Below, piece by piece: positions 5,752 to 10,148 of a stretch of DNA of 10,148 nt. The position numbers and the translations under genes are program-made. The first letter of the stretch is position 1, and the number at the start of each line of letters is the position of its first letter. The notes below the pieces were generated by a model. The model saw only the letters and a list, made by a program, of their open reading frames with translations. It had not been told where the DNA came from and ran no database searches. The stretch lies in NCBI GenBank assembly GCA_022508865.1, contig JAFLUK010000047.1, positions 1-10,148 on the forward strand. Reading direction: 5' to 3'. The DNA is from Oscillospiraceae bacterium (GTDB lineage Bacteria > Bacillota > Clostridia > Oscillospirales > Acutalibacteraceae).

Positions 5752-5970
5752 TTACTTGGTTCTCCAAGTAATTCTGCCTCTTGTCAGGTCATATGGAGAC
5801 ATTTCCACAGTAACCTTGTCACCCGGCAAAATACGAATGTAATTCATTCTTAATTTACCTGAAATTACGGCCAGAATTTCGTGACCGTTCTGAAGCTCAA
5901 CCTTGAATTGTGCGTTTGGCAAAGCTTCTTTTACTGTACCTTCTACTTCAATAACATCTTGTTTAGACAT
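5752..5970 (-). CDS. infA: Translation initiation factor IF-1
   Basis: A 72-residue IF-1, the standard length, made of one S1-type OB fold. It binds the A site of the small subunit with IF-2 and IF-3 during start-codon selection. Typical segments are MSKQDVIEVEGTVKEALPN, the RMNYIRILPGDKVTVEMSPYD region (residues 41-61) and the end RGRITWR. The start codon overlaps the stop of the KOW gene by one base (TAATG), and the GGAGG lies inside that gene's last codons, so the two are translationally coupled. Confidence 0.98.
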   Translation of the reverse strand: MSKQDVIEVEGTVKEALPNAQFKVELQNGHEILAVISGKLRMNYIRILPGDKVTVEMSPYDLTRGRITWRTK

Positions 5971-6203
5971 TATAATCCTCCGAACTCTCTGATTGTGTTT
6001 TTAATCTCTCGATTAGTACTATACTTTTCAGCAAGGCTATTGGTTTTTTGCAGATGAATCAGCTTCTTTTTCTTTGGAAGCTGAACTTTTCTTCTTTTGC
6101 CGTCGGCAATAAAGGCATATTTGCCCTCCATCCTTATGACAACAAAGAAGCCATCCTTGTCACGACCTGCCTTTGCCTTTACTATACTGCCCTGTTTAAT
6201 CAT
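5970..6203 (-). CDS. KOW-domain RNA-binding protein (L14e-like)
   Basis: A 77-residue basic protein. Residues 1-35 resemble a KOW-type SH3-like barrel: GSIVKAKAGRDKDGFFVVI, followed by EGKYAFIADGKRRKV. A lysine-rich stretch (QLPKKKKLIHLQK) and a polar tail (about 54-77) follow. Small KOW proteins at this place, between map and infA, are familiar in Clostridia and are annotated as L14e/L6e/L27e-like; their exact role is not established. GAGG overlaps the map stop codon, with a 7-nt spacer, and the stop overlaps the infA start. The location suggests a role in ribosome assembly or translation, which is inference. Confidence 0.88.
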   Translation of the reverse strand: MIKQGSIVKAKAGRDKDGFFVVIRMEGKYAFIADGKRRKVQLPKKKKLIHLQKTNSLAEKYSTNREIKNTIREFGGL

Positions 6204-6210
6204 CTTTTCC

Positions 6211-6969
6211 TCACTTTATGTCAGGAATTGTCAAAATTTTAGGGCCGTCTGATGTGATGGCTACAGTGTGCTCAAAGTGAGCAGCCAGACTTCCGTCGAC
6301 AGTGACTGTTGTCCACTCGTCAGACAAAACCTTTACCCTGTAGTCACCGGCATTAACCATAGGTTCAATGGCAATGGTCATACCCGGTATTAACCGAACA
6401 CCTCTGCCGGGAGTCCCATAGTTAGGTACACTGGGTTCTTCATGTAACTTCGCACCTACGCCGTGGCCGACAAAATCTCGTACCACCGAGTAACTGCGAT
6501 CTTCGACATACTTCTGAACAGCAGACCCGATATCGCCAACACGATTACCTGCCTTAGCCTGTTTTATCCCTTCGTACAGACTTTCTTCTGTTGCCTTTAA
6601 CAGTGCCTCTGCTTCTGCACTGACCTTTCCGCATTTAAAGGTATAGCAATTATCTCCGTGGAAGCCGTCTAAAAAAGCTCCAACATCAATGCTTACTATG
6701 TCACCCTCTTTAAGAATCTGTTTCTTGCTTGGTATGCCATGGATAACCACATTGTTAACTGAAATACACGCACTTGCCGGAAATCCACCATAACCGAGAA
6801 AGGAAGGCTTGCCGCCTTCTTTCTCGATATACTTGCGGACAATAGTATCTATTTCAAGGGTTGAAACACCCGGTTCAACCGCCTTTCCGGCTACTACAAG
6901 AGCATTTGCAGAAACTCTGCAAGCTTCTTCCATTTTTTGAAGTTCTCTTGAAGACTTGATTACTATCAT
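6211..6969 (-). CDS. map: Methionine aminopeptidase, type I
   Basis: A 252-residue enzyme that removes the start methionine from new proteins at the ribosome exit. The pita-bread fold residues are complete: H77 (VVIHGIP), metal ligands D95 (IDVGAF) and D106 (GDNCYTF), H169 (GHGVG), H176 (LHEEPSVPNYG), E202 (IEPMV) and E233 (FEHTVAI). It lacks the N-terminal SRPxP zinc-finger extension of some Clostridia and is the short, type Ia form. A weak AGAGG lies upstream of ATG, 12 nt after the adk stop, so coupling to adk is likely. It ends with TGA. Confidence 0.98.
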   Translation of the reverse strand: MIVIKSSRELQKMEEACRVSANALVVAGKAVEPGVSTLEIDTIVRKYIEKEGGKPSFLGYGGFPASACISVNNVVIHGIPSKKQILKEGDIVSIDVGAFLDGFHGDNCYTFKCGKVSAEAEALLKATEESLYEGIKQAKAGNRVGDIGSAVQKYVEDRSYSVVRDFVGHGVGAKLHEEPSVPNYGTPGRGVRLIPGMTIAIEPMVNAGDYRVKVLSDEWTTVTVDGSLAAHFEHTVAITSDGPKILTIPDIK

Positions 6970-6981
6970 GGTGTAAACCTC

Positions 6982-7611
6982 TTATTTAAGGGCAGCCATT
7001 ACAAGCTCTTTGGTTGCTTCAATAGTGTCCTTACCAACAACTATTTTCAACTTACCTTGAGCATCATAATAGTCCTTGAGAGGTTCTGTTTCTTTGTGAT
7101 AGGTTTCAAGACGTGTTTTAACAGTCTCAATCTGATCATCCTTACGCTGAATAAGGGCGCCTGTGCAAACATCGCAAACACCTTCAATTTTTGAAGGCTT
7201 GCTTTCTGTGTGGTAGGTCTTACCGCACTTTTCACAGACACGGCGTCCGGACATTCTTTTTACGATAACTTCGTCCTTAACCTCAATGTCAAGTACAAGG
7301 TCAATGTCAACGCCCATAGAGTCCAGAGCCTCAGCCTGAGGAATAGTTCTTGGAAAACCATCAAGGATAAAGCCGTTCTTGCAGTCGTCAAGGGCAATTC
7401 TGTCCTTAACAATGCCGATTACAACTTCGTCAGGAACAAGAGCGCCTGACTCCATATATGATTTTGCCTTAAGTCCCATCTCAGTGCCGGATTTCAGCGC
7501 TTCTCTAATCATATCTCCTGTGGAGATTGTAGGGATATTAAGTTCTTTGCTGATAATTTCAGCCTGTGTGCCTTTACCGGCACCGGGAGCACCTAATAAA
7601 ATTAATTTCAT
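6982..7611 (-). CDS. adk: Adenylate kinase with zinc-type LID
   Basis: A 209-residue kinase that interconverts ATP plus AMP with two ADP. The P-loop GAPGAGKGT spans residues 7-15, STGDMIR (30-36) starts the AMP-binding part, and LDGFPRT (83-89) is the family signature. The LID domain (about 121-158) has four cysteines, C126, C129, C146 and C149, in two CxxC pairs that bind structural zinc, as in many Gram-positive adenylate kinases. It is a few residues shorter than the usual 214-217. AGGAG precedes ATG, in a 14-nt spacer after the secY stop. The secY-adk-map order is typical of Firmicutes. Confidence 0.98.
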   Translation of the reverse strand: MKLILLGAPGAGKGTQAEIISKELNIPTISTGDMIREALKSGTEMGLKAKSYMESGALVPDEVVIGIVKDRIALDDCKNGFILDGFPRTIPQAEALDSMGVDIDLVLDIEVKDEVIVKRMSGRRVCEKCGKTYHTESKPSKIEGVCDVCTGALIQRKDDQIETVKTRLETYHKETEPLKDYYDAQGKLKIVVGKDTIEATKELVMAALK

Positions 7612-7625
7612 TTTAAAACTCCTAA

Positions 7626-8945
7626 TTAGTCAAGGAAACCCTTGTAATGACGCATCATCATCTGGGATTCCAGCTGTTTTGATGTTTCAAGTGCAACACC
7701 AACAATGATGATAACAGATGTACCACCCATTGAGAGACCTCTCATATCTGTTGCAGCAGCATATATAAGTGGAAGTAATGCTATAAGTGCAAGGAAGAGA
7801 GAACCTATAAGTGTAATTCTTGAAAGAATCTTTGAAATAAATTCTACTGTTGGCTGGCCGGGTCTGATACCGGGGATTGTACCGTTGTTCTGCTTCAGAT
7901 TGTTTGCCATTTCTATTGGATTGTACTGAATAGTAGTATAGAAATAAGCAAAAGCAATAATAAAGATAAAGTAGAGCAACATATACAACCAGCCTTCTGT
8001 GCTGAATGCATTGAAGAAGCTGTTCCAGAAGCCTGATGTTGGGTTCCAGAACATCTTGATTGTGCTTGGGATTGAAAGAATTGAAGAAGCAAAGATGATT
8101 GGAAGAACTCCGCCGAGAGCAACCTTGATTGGAAGGTGGCTTGACTGACCGCCGTACATCTTTCTGCCCACAACACGCTTTGCGTACTGAATTGGAATCT
8201 TTCTTTCTGAATCCTGCATAAATGTAATAACCCAAACAACTGCAAGGAATACTACAACCCAAAGTGGAACAAGAACATAGAACTGTGAGCTGCCCTGGGC
8301 TGCTGCATCAAGATACTGTCCAAGAACACTGATTGTGTAAGGGAAACGAGCAATAATACCTGCAAAGAGAAGGATTGAGATACCGTTGCCGATACCGTAC
8401 TGGTTGATCTGTTCGCCCATCCACATCATAAGCGCTGTACCTGCTGTAAAAGCAAGAACAATGATGATACCGGAGTAAACAAGGTCAAAGCCTTCACTGT
8501 AGGTTGTTACATTTTTTTGGTAGAGATAGAAGAAGTAAGCGCCACCCTGAATAAGACCAAGGAGAACTGTTACATATCTTGTAATCTTACCAATCTTCTT
8601 TCTGCCAACCTCGCCCTCTTTTGACATTCTCTCAAGTGGAGGAATGGCAACTGTGAGGAGCTGCATAATGATTGAACTGTTGATATATGGAGTAACACCC
8701 ATTGCAAACAGTGTTGCATTTGAGAACGCACCGCCGGACAGTGTGTTAAGATAACCAAGCATTGAGCTTGAAGCACCGTTATTAATGTCTGAAAGCGGAG
8801 CCATCAAATTGCTGAGTGCTGTCATATCAAGGAACGGAACAGGAATAACTGAACCGATTCTGAATACTAATACAATAAGAAAAGTAAACAGTATTTTCTT
8901 TCTTAAATCCGGAATGGTCCAAGCGTTTCTAATTGTCTTTAACAA
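7626..8945 (-). CDS. secY: Preprotein translocase subunit SecY
   Basis: A 439-residue membrane protein, the normal size, with ten expected transmembrane helices. SecY is the pore of the SecYEG translocon that exports or inserts proteins. The first helix lies at about 18-37 after the typical AWTIPDLRKKILFT start. The cytoplasmic loop with SERKIPIQYAKR (246-257) and the loop NGTIPGIRPGQPT (354-366) contact SecA or the ribosome. The start is TTG, set directly after the rplO stop codon (0-nt spacer) with GAGGTG six bases upstream. Its N-terminus matches the family only from this codon. The secreted lysozyme in this window would use this channel. Confidence 0.98.
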   Translation of the reverse strand: MLKTIRNAWTIPDLRKKILFTFLIVLVFRIGSVIPVPFLDMTALSNLMAPLSDINNGASSSMLGYLNTLSGGAFSNATLFAMGVTPYINSSIIMQLLTVAIPPLERMSKEGEVGRKKIGKITRYVTVLLGLIQGGAYFFYLYQKNVTTYSEGFDLVYSGIIIVLAFTAGTALMMWMGEQINQYGIGNGISILLFAGIIARFPYTISVLGQYLDAAAQGSSQFYVLVPLWVVVFLAVVWVITFMQDSERKIPIQYAKRVVGRKMYGGQSSHLPIKVALGGVLPIIFASSILSIPSTIKMFWNPTSGFWNSFFNAFSTEGWLYMLLYFIFIIAFAYFYTTIQYNPIEMANNLKQNNGTIPGIRPGQPTVEFISKILSRITLIGSLFLALIALLPLIYAAATDMRGLSMGGTSVIIIVGVALETSKQLESQMMMRHYKGFLD

Positions 8946-8957
8946 TTAAATCACCTC
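8943..8957 (-). promoter_or_regulatory. Ribosome binding site and TTG start of secY
   Basis: GAGGTG (plus 8952-8957) lies inside the last codons of rplO and TTG (8943-8945) follows the rplO TAA without a gap. No ATG is near enough to the family N-terminus to compete. The arrangement implies translational coupling to rplO and may lower SecY output relative to the ribosomal proteins. Confidence 0.75.
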
Positions 8958-9389
8958 TGCCTTTCCTCCTGCCTTTTCAATAGCTTCCTTTGCAGATTTG
9001 GAGAAAGCATTTACTTTGACAGTTAAGCTTTTTGTAAGCTCGCCTTTGCCAAGAATTTTAACACCGTCAAAGCTGTTCTTTACAAGACCTGCTTCTCTTA
9101 ATGCAGCAGTATCAACTACAGCGTTGTTGTCAAACTTAGCCTCCAGCTGGCTGATATTGAGAGCAACAATATTCTTTCTGAAAATATTGTTAAATCCTCT
9201 CTTTGGAACTCTTCTCTGAAGAGGCATCTGGCCGCCTTCAAAACCGGGACGAATGCTGCCGCCTGAACGTGCCTTCTGACCCTTGTGACCCTTACCTGCT
9301 GTTTTACCCCAGCCTGAACCGTGTCCACGACCAATTCTCTTTACGCTCTTCTTAGAACCATCTACTGGTGAAAGTTCATGTAATTTCAT
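8946..9389 (-). CDS. rplO: 50S ribosomal protein L15
   Basis: A 147-residue L15, the usual size. The glycine- and basic-rich N-terminal half (about 1-65), with RIGRGHGSGWGKTAGKGHKG at 18-37 and GFEGGQMPLQRRVPKRGF further on, threads into 23S rRNA. The C-terminal globular part (about 75-147) has the FSKSAKEAIEKAGG signature near the end. L15 is a late-assembly protein of the large subunit. GGGAGG starts right after the rpmD stop codon, in a 17-nt spacer. Confidence 0.97.
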   Translation of the reverse strand: MKLHELSPVDGSKKSVKRIGRGHGSGWGKTAGKGHKGQKARSGGSIRPGFEGGQMPLQRRVPKRGFNNIFRKNIVALNISQLEAKFDNNAVVDTAALREAGLVKNSFDGVKILGKGELTKSLTVKVNAFSKSAKEAIEKAGGKAEVI

Positions 9390-9406
9390 TTACTTTGCAC
9401 CTCCCT

Positions 9407-9574
9407 TTAAGCATCAACCTTAACAAGGTGAACTATTTTTGCAATCTTGCCCTTTGTTGAAGGATTGTCAGGCTGCTCTGTGCAGTCGCCAATCTTCTTC
9501 AGGCCAAGTGCATGGGCAGTTGCAATCTGATCCTTCTTGGAGCCGATAAGGCTTTTAACTAAAGTTACTTTCAT
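9407..9574 (-). CDS. rpmD: 50S ribosomal protein L30
   Basis: A 55-residue L30, slightly under the usual 58-60. I read it directly from the sequence: ATG at 9572-9574, TAA at 9407-9409. The protein begins MKVTLVKSLIGSKKDQIATA, then has HALGLKKIGD (21-30), and ends IAKIVHLVKVDA, the typical ferredoxin-like L30 pattern. L30 binds 23S rRNA in the large subunit; it is absent from some bacteria but is regularly found here between rpsE and rplO. GGGAGG precedes the start, in a 17-nt spacer after rpsE. Confidence 0.95.
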   Translation of the reverse strand: MKVTLVKSLIGSKKDQIATAHALGLKKIGDCTEQPDNPSTKGKIAKIVHLVKVDA

Positions 9575-9591
9575 TATTTGCAACCTCCCTA

Positions 9592-10089
9592 TTATAAAAT
9601 TTCTTTTACTGATTTGCCGCGGATAGCCGCAACTTCTTCAGCTGTTCTTAAGCTTTCAAGACCTGCAAGTGTAGCACGTACTACATTGCAAGGATTGTTT
9701 GAACGCAGAGCCTTTGTTCTGATATCCTTGATACCAACAGCTTCAACAACTGCACGAACAGGACCACCTGCGATAACACCGGTACCAGGTGCTGCAGGCT
9801 TCATAAGAACTCTACCTGCACCAAATTCACCAATTACTTCGTGAGGGATTGTTGTACCTCTGAGAGCAACCTTCATAAGGTTCTTCTTAGCGTCTTCAAT
9901 ACCCTTTCTGATAGCGTCAGGAACTTCGCCGGCCTTACCAATACCAAAGCCTACTGTACCTTCGCCGTCACCTACAACTACAAGAGCTGCAAACTTATAA
10001 ATACGACCACCCTTTACAGTTTTAGATACACGGTTGATTGTAACAACTCTCTCTGTAAATCTGTCGTCATTTCTATCGTAGTTAGCCAA
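9592..10089 (-). CDS. rpsE: 30S ribosomal protein S5
   Basis: A 165-residue S5, the usual size. S5 helps in decoding accuracy and mRNA unwinding at the entry side of the small subunit. The double-stranded RNA-binding-like N-terminal domain (about 10-75) contains VSKTVKGGRIYKFAALVVVG (22-41) and GTVGFGIGKAGEVPDAIRKG (45-64). The C-terminal domain has the GVIAGGPVRAVVEAVGI signature. The start is TTG with GGAGG seven bases upstream; no ATG or GTG lies nearby that would preserve the ANYDRND N-terminus. The spacer from rplR is 18 nt. Confidence 0.97.
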   Translation of the reverse strand: MANYDRNDDRFTERVVTINRVSKTVKGGRIYKFAALVVVGDGEGTVGFGIGKAGEVPDAIRKGIEDAKKNLMKVALRGTTIPHEVIGEFGAGRVLMKPAAPGTGVIAGGPVRAVVEAVGIKDIRTKALRSNNPCNVVRATLAGLESLRTAEEVAAIRGKSVKEIL

Positions 10090-10103
10090 AGTTATTCCTC
10101 CCC
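10087..10103 (-). promoter_or_regulatory. Ribosome binding site and TTG start of rpsE
   Basis: GGGGAGGAA (plus 10095-10103) is a near-perfect anti-16S match seven bases before TTG (10087-10089). The strong site probably compensates for the weak start codon. Confidence 0.75.
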
Positions 10104-10107
10104 TTCC

Positions 10108-10148
10108 TTAGAAATTGAGGCCGCCCTCACGGGCGCCTTCGGCCAATT
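10108..10148 (-). CDS. rplR: 50S ribosomal protein L18, last 12 codons
   Basis: Reading leftwards from the right edge gives LAEGAREGGLNF and then TAA at 10108-10110. This is the usual C-terminal end of L18 (AEAAREAGLxF type), the 5S rRNA-binding protein that precedes rpsE in the spc operon. Only 12 complete codons are inside the window, so the call rests on this short match plus position. Confidence 0.85.
   Translation of the reverse strand, partial: LAEGAREGGLNF

Noticed and set aside
7687..8262. Minus-strand ORF of 191 codons inside secY
   Set aside because: It is an alternative frame of secY, which is intact and well conserved; the translation is Cys/Tyr/Ser-rich without a domain.
10110..10148. 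GC-rich hairpin-like stretch at the right edge
   Set aside because: It is the coding end of rplR, and its GC content follows from the Ala/Gly/Arg codons.

Overview
The window comes from a low-GC Gram-positive bacterium, most likely a Clostridia member near Ruminococcus/Oscillospiraceae. This is inferred from the strong GGAGG ribosome binding sites, the AT-rich spacers, a KOW-domain gene between map and infA, and a secreted GH25 lysozyme with C-terminal Big_2-like domains. No marker in the window fixes the species.

From about position 2600 to the right edge, everything is one minus-strand operon, the distal part of the spc cluster fused to the alpha cluster. In transcription order (right to left) it reads rplR (last 12 codons only), rpsE, rpmD, rplO, secY, adk, map, a KOW-domain RNA-binding protein gene, infA, rpmJ, rpsM, rpsK, rpsD, rpoA, rplQ. 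Most spacers are 0-25 nt, and Shine-Dalgarno sequences often overlap the preceding stop codon. secY and rpsE start with TTG. The wider spacers are infA-rpmJ (46 nt), rpmJ-rpsM (54 nt, with a 9-bp tandem repeat), rpsD-rpoA (68 nt) and rpoA-rplQ (133 nt, with a 12-bp inverted repeat). The operon ends in an intrinsic terminator at 2597-2623. Together these genes supply ribosomal proteins, the translation start factor IF1, N-terminal methionine removal (map), adenylate balance (adk), the protein-export channel (secY) and the RNA polymerase alpha subunit.

From 2079 to 2641 lies a 563-bp stretch without a convincing protein gene. It holds the operon terminator, three copies of TTGCACA, a near-consensus sigma-A promoter on the minus strand (2330-2358), a hairpin terminator about 120 nt downstream (2204-2234), and then an extended -10 promoter for the lysozyme gene, overlapped by an inverted repeat. 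The promoter-hairpin pair with no convincing reading frame between is the least explained part of the window and may encode a small RNA or an attenuated leader.

From 450 to 2078 (minus) is the secreted GH25 lysozyme. It converges on the 3' end of a plus-strand endonuclease IV gene (nfo, cut by the left edge). A hairpin with T-runs on both sides sits between them and probably stops transcription from both directions.

The coding content is ordinary housekeeping. I found no CRISPR array, insertion sequence, phage gene, tRNA, rRNA or defence system here. The points worth a second look are regulatory and lie in the spacers.
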